From Fidelibacterota bacterium (GTDB taxonomy: Bacteria > Fidelibacterota > Fidelibacteria > Fidelibacterales > Fidelibacteraceae): a stretch of 64,000 bases of DNA. Positions within the stretch are counted from its first letter, which is position 1. The number at the start of each line of letters is the position of its first letter. The translations under genes and the position numbers were made by a program. This document shows, one piece after another, positions 18,198-27,474 of the stretch. Location of the stretch: positions 59,146 to 123,145 of the forward strand of contig JAQUPD010000003.1 in the NCBI GenBank assembly GCA_028716785.1, read 5' to 3'. The notes under the pieces were generated by a model, which did not search any database, was not told the origin of the DNA, and saw nothing but the letters and a program-made list of their open reading frames with translations.

Positions 18198-19766
18198 ATG
18201 AAAATAATGAAATTCTTTTTTCCCCTTATGTTGTTGGGTATCTTAGCATGTAGCCGAGACGTTTCTTTTGATTCTGATGAGATGACCCTTCAGGAATGGA
18301 CTCTATCCCAACGTCAAAAGCAAAGTAGCCATTCAAAAACTTGGTTTTATATGACTTCCTCGGATTTTTTTCACCAAGAGAAAGCCATTGAAACCACCCT
18401 ATCAAGGGGAGATGTAACTCTCCAAAAAGTAGAAAGAATTCCTGATAATGCCTCAGGAACATGGTTGATTTATACACCGGATTCACTCCCTATAGAGTTC
18501 CCTGGGGTCTTTCTTCGGGGAGATACTGTTTTCATTGATAGCGATACTGTAGCAATTCATGAGCATTTCTTTTTTACACTCATTCCAACAGGCGTGAACA
18601 ATATGTATCATGAGTTAATTATTGCAGGATCAGACGCAAATCCTGTCTCTCTTTATGATTTTCTCAATGCTAACATTTACTTTCCTGAACGGTGGCTTGT
18701 TTATACACGAGGAGACGTAAGGCTCCCTTCTTTAAAGGCTGTTACGAAAGAATCTTTAAAAGATTATCCAACATTTCCCAAAGAATCCATCTATGCTGAA
18801 TGGATTCAAAAAATTCGTCAATCATCCATACCATCTATCACAGCAGAAGCCTTTGAAGCCTATCTTACCCATGAAAGTATGCCCCTTATTCTTGATTCAC
18901 TGGTAACATTTTTCTGGTTTGAGCCTACCAAAGAAGAACCTGTTTATTTGATATCTGATATTACGGAATGGAATGTGGCACCTGAAAATCAAATGACAAG
19001 AATTCCAGAGACGCATATTCACTATTATCAAACGTTTCTTCATCCTGAAGCCCGTTGTGAATATCAATATCGTATAGAAAATACGGTAAAAAGAGATTAT
19101 TTAAATCCCTGGTATACAGGAAATGGGTATTTTTCTCAATCCGTTGTTACCATGCCCAACCACACGCCATATAGAGAAATAACAACTCCTCCTTTGGTAT
19201 TTCTATCAGAAAAAGAGACCTTTAAAACCGAAAAGGGAAACACAATCCATGTTATTCTTCCACCAGGATACCGTCAAACTTCTACTCGATACAGAGTTCT
19301 TTACCTTTTAAACAGTAATGCGAATCTTTTTACCATCCAAACACTTATGGAAAATTTGATGGTGATGGGAAAAATTCCTCCTATGATTACTGTTTTTGCA
19401 GGTAATGAGTTTCTTGAAGAACTTGTTTCATCAATAGATTCGCGTTACAGGACCCTTGCGGCTCCTGAGTATCGTATGATGAGTGCTTGGAGTGGTGAAA
19501 GCAGGAAAATGGTCATCAAACAATCCCTTGCTCACACGTATTTTCTTTTTTCACCTCTGAATTATCCCACAATATCCTATGAAAAAAGGGATAAAATAAC
19601 ATGGTGGATTGAAACAGGTATGTATGATTTACCAAAGGCTAAAAACATCACCAAAACGCTACAAGAAACATATCCTAAAGATGTGTCTTTTTACTCTTTT
19701 CCAGGAGGACATCATCCTGTGGAGTGGCATCGTGCCCTTTTTCGACGATTAAACGAAACATTTTAG
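18198..19766 (+). CDS. esterase-like lipoprotein with E-set domain (Fes/IroE-type fold)
   Basis: The 522-residue protein has a lipobox ('LLGILAC'). A CBM48/E-set-like region ('YLISDITEWNVAPENQM', 'CEYQYRIENTVKRDYLNPW') lies near residues 250-315, and a putative alpha/beta-hydrolase region of the enterochelin-esterase type follows (about 345-522: 'ILPPGYRQTSTRYRVLYLL', ending 'FPGGHHPVEWHRALFRRL'). The expected GxSxG elbow is replaced by 'SAWSGESRKM', so catalysis is uncertain. The first 240 residues match nothing I recognise. It may be a binding or degenerate member of the family. Confidence 0.6.
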   Translation: MKIMKFFFPLMLLGILACSRDVSFDSDEMTLQEWTLSQRQKQSSHSKTWFYMTSSDFFHQEKAIETTLSRGDVTLQKVERIPDNASGTWLIYTPDSLPIEFPGVFLRGDTVFIDSDTVAIHEHFFFTLIPTGVNNMYHELIIAGSDANPVSLYDFLNANIYFPERWLVYTRGDVRLPSLKAVTKESLKDYPTFPKESIYAEWIQKIRQSSIPSITAEAFEAYLTHESMPLILDSLVTFFWFEPTKEEPVYLISDITEWNVAPENQMTRIPETHIHYYQTFLHPEARCEYQYRIENTVKRDYLNPWYTGNGYFSQSVVTMPNHTPYREITTPPLVFLSEKETFKTEKGNTIHVILPPGYRQTSTRYRVLYLLNSNANLFTIQTLMENLMVMGKIPPMITVFAGNEFLEELVSSIDSRYRTLAAPEYRMMSAWSGESRKMVIKQSLAHTYFLFSPLNYPTISYEKRDKITWWIETGMYDLPKAKNITKTLQETYPKDVSFYSFPGGHHPVEWHRALFRRLNETF

Positions 19767-19785
19767 AGTGTTAAAAACTGTCAAA

Positions 19786-20577
19786 CTAAATAGGATTATA
19801 AATATCACAGTAAAGACATGAAACAGAAAAGGTTGTTTCAATTCTCTTTTTAAGGGCTAATATGCCTGTTTTTTCAGAACGGTAATGACCCAGATTAATA
19901 AAGTTCATGTGATAATCATAGAGGTAAGCAGGAAGGTGTTCTTTTATATCACCGGTAATATAAGTATCTGCCCCATGAGATTGATAATCAGGAATATATC
20001 TGCTCCCACCTCCACTTAAAATGCCAATTTTTTTTGGAGTATCTGGCCCAAAATCATAGTACTGAATATTACCAAGATATTTATAATGGAGGGGAGAAAG
20101 GGGGGATGGAGGCGTCGATGATGATTCTGGATCAAGTTCTTTATGGTAGGAATGAATAATCTGCATAAAACTTAAATTACGTGTATTTTCTACTAAAAAT
20201 CCCACATGAACAGGCTCCAAGAGAATGCCTCCAATCATTCGGGCTAATTCAGCGTTATTTCCAATTTCAGGATGGGCATCCATGGGCAGGTGAATACCAA
20301 AAAGAGAGATATTTTTATGCAATAATTGATAGAGGGATTTTTTAAAGGGCTCATGAATTTTAAATAAATCTTTCCCAAAAATACCGTGGTGAACAAGGAT
20401 AGCATCTACATTTTTACGAATTGCTTCTTCTAAAAGAAGTGCATTAAAAGAAACTCCGAAAAGAATTGTATTAATTTCTTCAGATCCTTCCACTTGTAAA
20501 CCATTATAACAGTAATCATCAAACATGTCATAATGGTACACATCGTGTAAAAACTGTTCAAGGTCGTAGCGTTTCAT
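19786..20577 (-). CDS. Nif3-like dinuclear metal-centre protein
   Basis: A 263-residue NIF3/YbgI/YqfO family protein, formerly called GTP cyclohydrolase I type 2-like; the cellular role is still unclear. Metal ligands are visible in 'AILVHHGIF', 'GIHLPMDAHPEIGNN' and 'INLGHYRSEKTGI'. A low-complexity Ser/Pro loop ('SSSTPPSPLSPL') interrupts the fold near residue 160 and is encoded by a G/A-rich patch on the plus strand (about 20088-20113). It converges with the esterase-like gene, with 19 bases between stops. Confidence 0.88.
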   Translation of the reverse strand: MKRYDLEQFLHDVYHYDMFDDYCYNGLQVEGSEEINTILFGVSFNALLLEEAIRKNVDAILVHHGIFGKDLFKIHEPFKKSLYQLLHKNISLFGIHLPMDAHPEIGNNAELARMIGGILLEPVHVGFLVENTRNLSFMQIIHSYHKELDPESSSTPPSPLSPLHYKYLGNIQYYDFGPDTPKKIGILSGGGSRYIPDYQSHGADTYITGDIKEHLPAYLYDYHMNFINLGHYRSEKTGILALKKRIETTFSVSCLYCDIYNPI

Positions 20578-20648
20578 GAATCCTCCTGATTTTTCCCTAA
20601 TTTATCAATGTCTTTTTAAATATGGTAAAAATCTGTTATTTTTTGTCT

Positions 20649-22451
20649 ATGGCAGAGAATATTCGAAATTTTTGTATTATTGCCCATATTGATCATGGTA
20701 AATCCACTTTAGCCGATCGACTTTTGGAATATACAGGGACACTTAAATCCTTTCAAATGAAAGAGCAAATTTTAGATGATATGGATTTGGAGCGCGAACG
20801 GGGCATTACCATAAAGTCGCATCCCATACAATTCGAATATAAGCCAGATAGTAAGCAAACCTACATTTTAAATTTAATTGATACCCCTGGCCATGTTGAT
20901 TTTAGTTATGAAGTCTCTCGGAGTTTAGCGGCTTGCGAAGGTGCTTTGTTATTGGTCGACGCTACCCAGGGAGTAGAAGCACAAACTGTTTCCAATACCT
21001 ATATGGCATTGGAAAATGATTTGGAAATTATTCCTGTTATTAACAAAATTGATCTACAGGGCGCTCAAATTGATTCAGTGAAACATCAGCTAATGGATTT
21101 AACTGGGTGTAAAGAAGAGGATATTCTTTTAACGAGCGCCAAAACAGGACAAGGTATTCCAGAATTACTACAAGCAATTATTACACGTATTCCACCACCC
21201 AAGCAGGATGCTGATAAACCAACTCGAGCGTTGATCTTTGATAGTGTTTTTGATAACTATCGAGGTGCTATTCCCTATATTCGCATTTTTGAAGGGTGCA
21301 TTACGCCCGGACAAAGAATGAAATGTTTTACTACGAAACATGTATATGAAGTTACTGAAGTAGGAAAGTTTCATTTTAAAAAAGTCCCCACAAAAGAATT
21401 AAAAGCAGGTGATGTTGGCTATTTGGTTGCTCAAATAAAAAATATTCAAGATTTAAAGGTTGGCGATACAATTACTACCCTGGAAAATGAGGCGAAAGCC
21501 CCCTTGAAGGGGTACAAAGAAATGAAACCAATGGTGTTTTCAGGTTTATATCCTGTTAATAACGATGATTATGAAGAGCTTCGACAAAGTCTTGAAAAAC
21601 TTCAGCTAAATGACGCGTCACTACGCTATGAACCTGAAACGTCTGAAGCTTTAGGCTTTGGATTTCGGTGTGGATTTTTAGGACTCCTTCATTTGGAAAT
21701 TGTTCAGGAGCGATTGGAACGAGAATTTGGTCAAAATTTAGTGACGACAATTCCCAATGTTGAATATCATGTAAGAGATCGACAGGGAAATGTTATAAGC
21801 GTGGATACACCATCAAAAATGCCAGAAATGGGAGAGATTGATGTCATTGAGGAACCCTATGTTAAGGTAGAAATTATTACTCCTTCGGAATACATTGGGA
21901 ATTTAATGACATTAACCCAGGAAAAGCGTGCCATGTATATCAATACTCATTATTTAGATCCCACAAAAGTTCAGCTTATTTATGAACTACCCCTGTCTGA
22001 AATTATTTACGACTTTTACGATAAATTAAAAACAGTAAGTAGGGGATATGCTTCATTAGATTATGGGTTTATTGGCTACAAACCTGCCAAGTTAGTAAAA
22101 TTGGATATTCTTATTAATAATGAACCTGTAGATGCTTTATCGCTGATAGTTCACCAAGATCATGCATACTATCAGGCTCGACGCCTTGTACAGAAACTCC
22201 GCAGTTTAATTCCCCGACATCTTTTTGAAATTCCCATTCAAGCAGCTATTGGGAACAAAGTTATTGCCCGTGAAAATGTAAAAGCTCTTCGAAAAAATGT
22301 TACTGCGAAATGTTATGGTGGCGATATTACTCGAAAGCGTAAATTGTTAGAAAAACAAAAAGAAGGCAAAAAACGCATGAAACAAGTAGGACGAGTTCAA
22401 ATTCCACAAGAAGCATTTCTTGCCATTCTTCAGCTTGAAGATGAAAAATAG
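20649..22451 (+). CDS. lepA: elongation factor 4 (LepA)
   Basis: The translational GTPase that back-translocates or remodels stalled ribosomes. From the ATG at 20649 the protein is 600 residues and starts with the family-typical '[20 protein letters not shown]'; an upstream in-frame ATG at 20622 would add nine residues with no support. G-domain motifs are 'AHIDHGKST', 'RERGITIKS', 'DTPGHVDF' and 'NKIDL'. The C-terminal LepA domain is intact ('[19 protein letters not shown]'). Divergent from the Nif3 gene. Confidence 0.97.
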   Translation: MAENIRNFCIIAHIDHGKSTLADRLLEYTGTLKSFQMKEQILDDMDLERERGITIKSHPIQFEYKPDSKQTYILNLIDTPGHVDFSYEVSRSLAACEGALLLVDATQGVEAQTVSNTYMALENDLEIIPVINKIDLQGAQIDSVKHQLMDLTGCKEEDILLTSAKTGQGIPELLQAIITRIPPPKQDADKPTRALIFDSVFDNYRGAIPYIRIFEGCITPGQRMKCFTTKHVYEVTEVGKFHFKKVPTKELKAGDVGYLVAQIKNIQDLKVGDTITTLENEAKAPLKGYKEMKPMVFSGLYPVNNDDYEELRQSLEKLQLNDASLRYEPETSEALGFGFRCGFLGLLHLEIVQERLEREFGQNLVTTIPNVEYHVRDRQGNVISVDTPSKMPEMGEIDVIEEPYVKVEIITPSEYIGNLMTLTQEKRAMYINTHYLDPTKVQLIYELPLSEIIYDFYDKLKTVSRGYASLDYGFIGYKPAKLVKLDILINNEPVDALSLIVHQDHAYYQARRLVQKLRSLIPRHLFEIPIQAAIGNKVIARENVKALRKNVTAKCYGGDITRKRKLLEKQKEGKKRMKQVGRVQIPQEAFLAILQLEDEK

Positions 22452-22460
22452 GGGAAGACT

Positions 22461-22917
22461 ATGAATATAAAAAAACATTTAAGATCACTGAATTTTATCA
22501 TACCTTTTCAAATAGGTGTTAGAGGAACTTTCCCATCATGGTGAACTCGTGAATCTTCCTAAAGGTTCATTTCTTCTCAAAGAAGGTGATAAAAGGTGGG
22601 ACCTATTCTTTTTACTAAATGGAAAGGTTGAAATCACTATGTATGTCATCAAGAATGAGCATAGAGACGTTACGATTTATCGGCCAGAACCGGGTGAAAT
22701 GTTGGAAAAATTCTCTTTTATCGATGGCTCTCCACGAAGTGCCAGTGTTCGGGTGAGTGAAAAGTCAGTTGTTTCAAAATTTGCATACAATACTCTGATC
22801 AAACAGTTTGATGACAATCCAAACCTTGGCTATCTTTTTATGAATAGCCTCACCGAAACCTTTGTAAAACGATTAAGACGGTCAGATAGCGGTCAGCGTG
22901 ATTTCTTTATGTGGTAA
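22461..22917 (+). pseudogene. cyclic-nucleotide-binding domain protein, apparently frameshifted near its N-terminus
   Basis: The main frame (GTG 22516 to 22917, 133 residues) is a CRP-like sensor domain: 'LPKGSFLLKEGDKRWDLFFL', 'GKVEITMYV', 'PGEMLEKFSFIDGSPRSASV'. There is no HTH. A better start exists at ATG 22461, preceded by AGGGGAAG, and its frame gives 'MNIKKHLRSLNFIIPFQI', the usual N-terminal helix of this domain. It runs out of frame at 'ATAGGTGTTAGAG' (about 22513-22520). Removing one G joins the two into a 151-residue protein. This is either a real frameshift or a sequence error. It may also initiate at the GTG. Confidence 0.62.
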
Positions 22918-22923
22918 CAAAAG

Positions 22924-24474
22924 ATGGCTCATCAAATATTTTTTTATAATGGACGAATTTATACGGGGGATAAAAAAAGGCCTTGGGTTTCTGCGTTATT
23001 GATTGAAGATCAATACATTTCAGCCATTGGTGAATCCCACGAATTTTCGCCTTCAATTAGCCGTGATAGCATAGTATATGATCTTCAGGAAAAGATTGTC
23101 TTACCGGGTTTTTGTGATTGCCATATTCATATTTCAGATTGGGCAAAAAAAATCACTCAATTAAATCTTGGAGACTGTAAAAGTTATTCTGAAGTACTTG
23201 AAAAAATTAGACAACACAATAAAGGACAGACATGGATTATTGGTTGGGGATGGAATGCCAATACCTGGGATGAATACATAATACCCCGGGCAAGTGATCT
23301 TGCCTTTTTACCCTCCTCAACAAAAGCTATTTTAATCAATAAGGATTACCATACGGCTTGGGTAAATTACCCTGTTTTTGACTTAATAGATACCCGTAAA
23401 CTGGTAAAATACATTCAAAAAGGACTGGTGCCTCTTGATGAATTGGGGAAACCAGTGGGAATTTTTAAGGAAGATGCTCTGAATGAGCTTATTTCACCAA
23501 TGATTCAAAATATGGAATCCCCTGTTTTTCAGGAACCAGAAAAAATTTTTAAAGAACTTTTTAAAAATGGCATTACAACAGTCCACGCTGTGGAAGAATA
23601 CGAAAATTTTATCAAATATCAGGATTTATACCAGGATCCTCTAAAAAGAGGACCTCGCTTTCGGTCATATATTTACTGGGATGATCATGAAGCTGTTGAA
23701 AAGATGTATAAAAGCTCGGGAGGAGGAGGGAACTGGTTCGAATTTTTGGGAATGAAAATTTTTTTGGATGGGTCTCTTGGAAGTCGTTCCGCTGCTATGC
23801 GTTTTGATTACTCCGATAATACAGCACAAAATTTTTTAAAATATACAGATAAAGAACTAAAAGACATTTTTTCAAAAGCATCCAGAAATCATTGGAATAT
23901 GATGATACATGTCATTGGTGATGCCGCGCTAGAGCAATTTTTTAATACGATAAATTCTTTCAACGGAAAATGTCGACTTGAACATGTCCAGTATATCCCT
24001 GAAGATCTTTTTAAAAAATCCATTTGGCAAGATCTTACTGTCTGTATAAATCCATCACATCTTCCAGGTGATATTGCGTTAGCAGAAAAAATGTGGGGTA
24101 AAGAAAAGTGCAGATATGCTTACAACTATCGGGATTTATGGCGCACAAATGCTAACATCATTTTTGGTTCTGATGCCCCTGTTGAATCTATAAATCCTTG
24201 GAACGCTATACAGGCTGCTGTTTTTCGATATCCTGAAAAAGAAGAAAAATCATGGCATCCTGAACAAAGTCTTACACTGGAGGAATGTATCGAAGCGCTA
24301 ACCATCAATCCTTCCATTGCGATTGGTAAAGAAAACAACGTGGGAAAACTTGTACCAGGCATGTTGGCGGATCTCATTGTTCTGAATGGCGATCCTTTTG
24401 AATCAGAATCTTTTCTTTCCCTTGAAACTGTTTTGACAATTCTTGATGGAAGAGTCGTTTATTCAGCTTTATAA
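22924..24474 (+). CDS. amidohydrolase family protein (YtcJ-like, Amidohydro_3)
   Basis: A 516-residue metal-dependent hydrolase. The N-terminal beta sandwich leads into 'LPGFCDCHIHISDW' with the HxH metal site. Further family blocks are 'IFLDGSLGSRSAAM', 'HVIGDAALEQFFN' and 'CRLEHVQYI' (metal His residues), 'FGSDAPVESINPWNAIQAAV' (catalytic Asp), and the C-terminal return to the sandwich 'VGKLVPGMLADLIVLNGDP'. All key residues are present. It is 6 bases after the cNMP gene and 6 before the CPBP protease. Substrate is unknown; this family includes imidazolone- and formamide-type hydrolases. Confidence 0.85.
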   Translation: MAHQIFFYNGRIYTGDKKRPWVSALLIEDQYISAIGESHEFSPSISRDSIVYDLQEKIVLPGFCDCHIHISDWAKKITQLNLGDCKSYSEVLEKIRQHNKGQTWIIGWGWNANTWDEYIIPRASDLAFLPSSTKAILINKDYHTAWVNYPVFDLIDTRKLVKYIQKGLVPLDELGKPVGIFKEDALNELISPMIQNMESPVFQEPEKIFKELFKNGITTVHAVEEYENFIKYQDLYQDPLKRGPRFRSYIYWDDHEAVEKMYKSSGGGGNWFEFLGMKIFLDGSLGSRSAAMRFDYSDNTAQNFLKYTDKELKDIFSKASRNHWNMMIHVIGDAALEQFFNTINSFNGKCRLEHVQYIPEDLFKKSIWQDLTVCINPSHLPGDIALAEKMWGKEKCRYAYNYRDLWRTNANIIFGSDAPVESINPWNAIQAAVFRYPEKEEKSWHPEQSLTLEECIEALTINPSIAIGKENNVGKLVPGMLADLIVLNGDPFESESFLSLETVLTILDGRVVYSAL

Positions 24475-24480
24475 CATATC

Positions 24481-25185
24481 ATGGTGCTTAAACAAACAAA
24501 ATCTCCGCTTCTTTCTTTCATTGCTGTGTTACCACTGGTGGTGATTTATGAAGTTGTGATGTTTATTCGCTTCTATACTGAACCCGTGGCTATTCGCAAT
24601 GGTGCTGACATTCTTTTGAAAAGACTTTTATCCGAAATTGGGTTTTATGGCCTTGAAGCTAGCATCGTTTTATTTCTTTTGGTTTTTATTCTAGTAAAAT
24701 GGATTCATAATATTCACTTTAAAGAAAGTGAATTGCACCTTGGATATATTCCAGTTATGATTGGTGAAAGCTTGATTTATGCCCTCGTAATATTTTACAT
24801 TTTAATACACCTGAATGTACCCTATACACCTATTAATCCTCAGGATCATGAATTGAGTATCGCTTACAGCTGTGGTGCAGGTGTCTATGAAGAACTGGTA
24901 TTTAGGGCTTTGCTTATGTATGGATTTTATAAACTTGTTTTAACAATAGGAAAAAATAAAGGGTTAGCGTGGGGAGTAGCCATTCTTCTTTCGACAGGCA
25001 TTTTTGTTTCGCTCCACTATATTGGAGAATTTAAATATCCTTTTGCGTGGAATACATTTTTGGTTCGCTTTGCAGTTTCTCTTATTTTAAGTGTCATTTT
25101 TATTTTCAGAGGTTTTGCCGTGGCTGCTTATACTCACACTTTTTATAATCTTTCACTGATTTATTTAGGAGGATTAATAAGATGA
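24481..25185 (+). CDS. CPBP family intramembrane glutamic endopeptidase
   Basis: A 234-residue polytopic membrane protein with about seven helices. CAAX/Abi family motifs: EExxxR ('EELVFRALL', near residue 137-145), FxxxH-like 'GIFVSLHYIG', and a final His in 'AAYTHTFYNLSLIY'. It is a predicted Rce1-type protease acting within the membrane, with unknown substrate. The end overlaps the amrB start by ATGA. Confidence 0.85.
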   Translation: MVLKQTKSPLLSFIAVLPLVVIYEVVMFIRFYTEPVAIRNGADILLKRLLSEIGFYGLEASIVLFLLVFILVKWIHNIHFKESELHLGYIPVMIGESLIYALVIFYILIHLNVPYTPINPQDHELSIAYSCGAGVYEELVFRALLMYGFYKLVLTIGKNKGLAWGVAILLSTGIFVSLHYIGEFKYPFAWNTFLVRFAVSLILSVIFIFRGFAVAAYTHTFYNLSLIYLGGLIR

Positions 25186-26006
25186 TCCGTAAACCCAGTG
25201 TGGCTGGTCAGTTTTATCCAGCGTCGCCCCAAGAACTTCAAAGAATGATTGGGGAGTATCTGAATCGTGCCCAAATGCGAGAAATAAAAGGGAAAATTGC
25301 TGGACTCATTGTCCCTCATGCAGGCTATATTTTTTCGGGTCAACGAGCTGCTGAAGCTTATAAAGCTCTCGTAGGGAAATCCTATAACAATGTAGTCGTT
25401 GTGAGTCCGAGTCACCAGGAATTTTTCGACTACCTTTCAATTTATCCCGGGGATGGCTATGAAACACCCCTCGGAATTATTAAAAGAACCTTGGATTTTG
25501 ATGATCTCGTGGATTCAAGTCCAGGATGCCGGTTTTCTGAAACAGGCCATCGCTTTGAACATGCGCTGGAAGTTCAACTCCCTTTTTTACAGGTCGTTTT
25601 AAAAGAGCCTTTTTGTTTGCTTCCCATGGTGATTGGCAATCAAAATGAGGCCAATATTGAGCATTTGGCAGCATTTCTTAAAAAGATAAAAGCCAAAGAT
25701 CCTGATGTTCTGATTATTGCAAGTTCTGATCTTTCTCATTTTCATCGCGCTTCTGTAGCCTATGAAATGGACAACACATGGATTAATGCCATGAAAGCTT
25801 ATGATGTACATCGATTGAAAGAGTATTTCTTTTCGGATACCTGTGAAGCGTGTGGCGGAGGTGGCATTATTGCTGTTATGAAAGCACTTCAATCCGATAA
25901 AACATCGATCCTTGTGACAGGGTATACACATTCAGGAGAAATTAATATGGATCATTCTTCGGTGGTGGGGTATACGTCAGCTATTATTATAGAGGATATA
26001 TCATGA
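25182..26006 (+). CDS. amrB: AmmeMemoRadiSam system protein B (MEMO1 family)
   Basis: A 274-residue MEMO1-like protein, related to class III extradiol dioxygenases. It starts 'MIRKPSVAGQFYPASPQEL' and carries 'AGLIVPHAGYIFSGQRAAEA', 'VVSPSHQEFFDY', 'HRFEHALEVQLPFLQ', 'IIASSDLSHFH' and 'EACGGGGIIAVMKAL', all standard blocks. It is joined by ATGA overlaps to the protease upstream and amrA downstream. Bacterial MEMO proteins usually occur with AMMECR1 and a radical SAM protein; the last is not in this window. Confidence 0.93.
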   Translation: MIRKPSVAGQFYPASPQELQRMIGEYLNRAQMREIKGKIAGLIVPHAGYIFSGQRAAEAYKALVGKSYNNVVVVSPSHQEFFDYLSIYPGDGYETPLGIIKRTLDFDDLVDSSPGCRFSETGHRFEHALEVQLPFLQVVLKEPFCLLPMVIGNQNEANIEHLAAFLKKIKAKDPDVLIIASSDLSHFHRASVAYEMDNTWINAMKAYDVHRLKEYFFSDTCEACGGGGIIAVMKALQSDKTSILVTGYTHSGEINMDHSSVVGYTSAIIIEDIS

Positions 26007-26560
26007 TTATACCTGTTGAGTTAAAAAAAGAAATGCTTAAAGCAGCCAGAAACTATTTGGCGTATAAACTAGGGATTGTTGATACCCGGCCTGTTCTTTC
26101 AGAAAATCCAGTATATGAAGAAAAAACAGGCATATTTGTTACGCTTAACAAAAATTCTAACCTAAGGGGGTGTATTGGTCATATCGTTGGCTATCTTCCT
26201 CTAAAAGAATCCCTCTTTGAAATGGCAGAAGCTGCTGCCTTTTCTGATCCCCGTTTTCCTCCTTTACAGAAAGATGAATTAAAAGATATCACCCTTGAAA
26301 TCTCGATCTTATCAGACCTTCTTCCTGTTGATTCTATGGAAAAGATTATTCCCGGTAAACATGGAGTGGTTTTAAAGCATGGTTATCATCAAGCCGTTTT
26401 TTTGCCTCAGGTTGCTACAGAACAAGGATGGGATCGAGATGAAATGCTGGCAAATTTATCTCTAAAGGCGGGGTTACATCCTTCTGCTTACAAAGAGAAA
26501 AACACGGAATTTTATGTTTTTACTGCGGATGTTTTTTCAGAAAAGGATTATTATGAATAA
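26003..26560 (+). CDS. amrA: AmmeMemoRadiSam system protein A (AMMECR1 domain)
   Basis: A 185-residue AMMECR1-domain protein with the invariant 'NLRGCIGH' motif near residues 52-59, followed by 'PLKESLFEMAEAAAFSDPRF', 'LEISILSDL' and 'QGWDRDEMLANLSLKAGL'. The family function is unknown. It is coupled to amrB (ATGA) and overlaps the DUF2520 gene by 8 bases. Confidence 0.92.
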   Translation: MIIPVELKKEMLKAARNYLAYKLGIVDTRPVLSENPVYEEKTGIFVTLNKNSNLRGCIGHIVGYLPLKESLFEMAEAAAFSDPRFPPLQKDELKDITLEISILSDLLPVDSMEKIIPGKHGVVLKHGYHQAVFLPQVATEQGWDRDEMLANLSLKAGLHPSAYKEKNTEFYVFTADVFSEKDYYE

Positions 26561-27371
26561 AACATTTTCTTTGATTGGTACAGGGAAAATTGGTTGGGCA
26601 CTTAGTGGTCTTTTGACAGATAGGGGATGGAAAATTGTGACCGTTCATGATGCTTCAGAACAAAAGGTGAAACACTATCAAAACCATTTTGCGCCATTTT
26701 TTTTGGATAAAAACCAGTTCCTTTCGCCTACATGTCTTTTTATTTGTATCAAAGATGATAATTTTCAGGAACTTCTTACAGAAATTTCGTCCAACCCAAT
26801 CTGGAAAGCTTCCCATATAATCCATACAAGTGGTTTCCATAATGCAAGAATATTAAAACCTCTCCAAAAGAGTTTTTATGCGGAGATCCATTCTTTTCAT
26901 CCCATGATTTCAGTTATTGATACAGATCCCGAAAAGGGGAAAGTTCTATTACAAAAAGCTTGGTGGGCTTTATCAGGAGATAATCCAGAGTGGATGAAAG
27001 CCTGGGCGGATGCGTTATTATTAAAGAATTTTTTTCTGCCTGATGAAAAAAAAGATTTTTATCATGCCGCAGCGGTAATGACGGCAAATCTCATCATTGG
27101 CGTTTTACGGGGCGCTGAAACAATTGCTTCAAAAGCTGATATTTCTCCCGAATCCTATCAAAAAATTTTCTTACCGCTCGTCGATAGCGTTGTTGAACAT
27201 ATTCATACAGTTGGATTACAAAGTGCTTTAGGTGGACCTATTGTACGAAAAGATTATGCACTTCTTGAACGGGAAAAAGAAGCCCTTAAACAAGCTGGAC
27301 TTGTAGATGAGTATGCCATGTATGATCTATTGAGTAATTATTTGATCCAAAAAATTCAAAACACCGAATAA
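26553..27371 (+). CDS. Rossmann-like and DUF2520 domain protein
   Basis: The product is 272 residues from the ATG at 26553; the frame opens at 26514 within amrA but 'MNKTFSLIGTGKIGWALSG' is the natural start. An NAD(P)-binding GxGxxG motif (GTGKIG) leads a Rossmann domain, and the C-terminal all-helical DUF2520 part has 'FHPMISV', 'KKDFYHAAAVMTANL', 'LGGPIVRKDYALLEREKEAL'. It resembles pyrroline-5-carboxylate or ketopantoate reductases in layout; the substrate is not known. Last gene of the run that begins with the cNMP gene. Confidence 0.85.
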   Translation: MNKTFSLIGTGKIGWALSGLLTDRGWKIVTVHDASEQKVKHYQNHFAPFFLDKNQFLSPTCLFICIKDDNFQELLTEISSNPIWKASHIIHTSGFHNARILKPLQKSFYAEIHSFHPMISVIDTDPEKGKVLLQKAWWALSGDNPEWMKAWADALLLKNFFLPDEKKDFYHAAAVMTANLIIGVLRGAETIASKADISPESYQKIFLPLVDSVVEHIHTVGLQSALGGPIVRKDYALLEREKEALKQAGLVDEYAMYDLLSNYLIQKIQNTE

Positions 27372-27474
27372 CCCCTCCAAAAAAATTCCTCTTAACCATT
27401 AATTCATTTTTTATTCATAATGTTTTAATTCTAAGGTAAGAATTTCTCTTCGTGATAACGATGAAAGGAGATCT

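Noticed and set aside
20622..20648. Upstream start for LepA giving nine extra residues
   Set aside because: Family proteins start at [12 protein letters not shown] sequence, and the extension is hydrophobic with no binding site.
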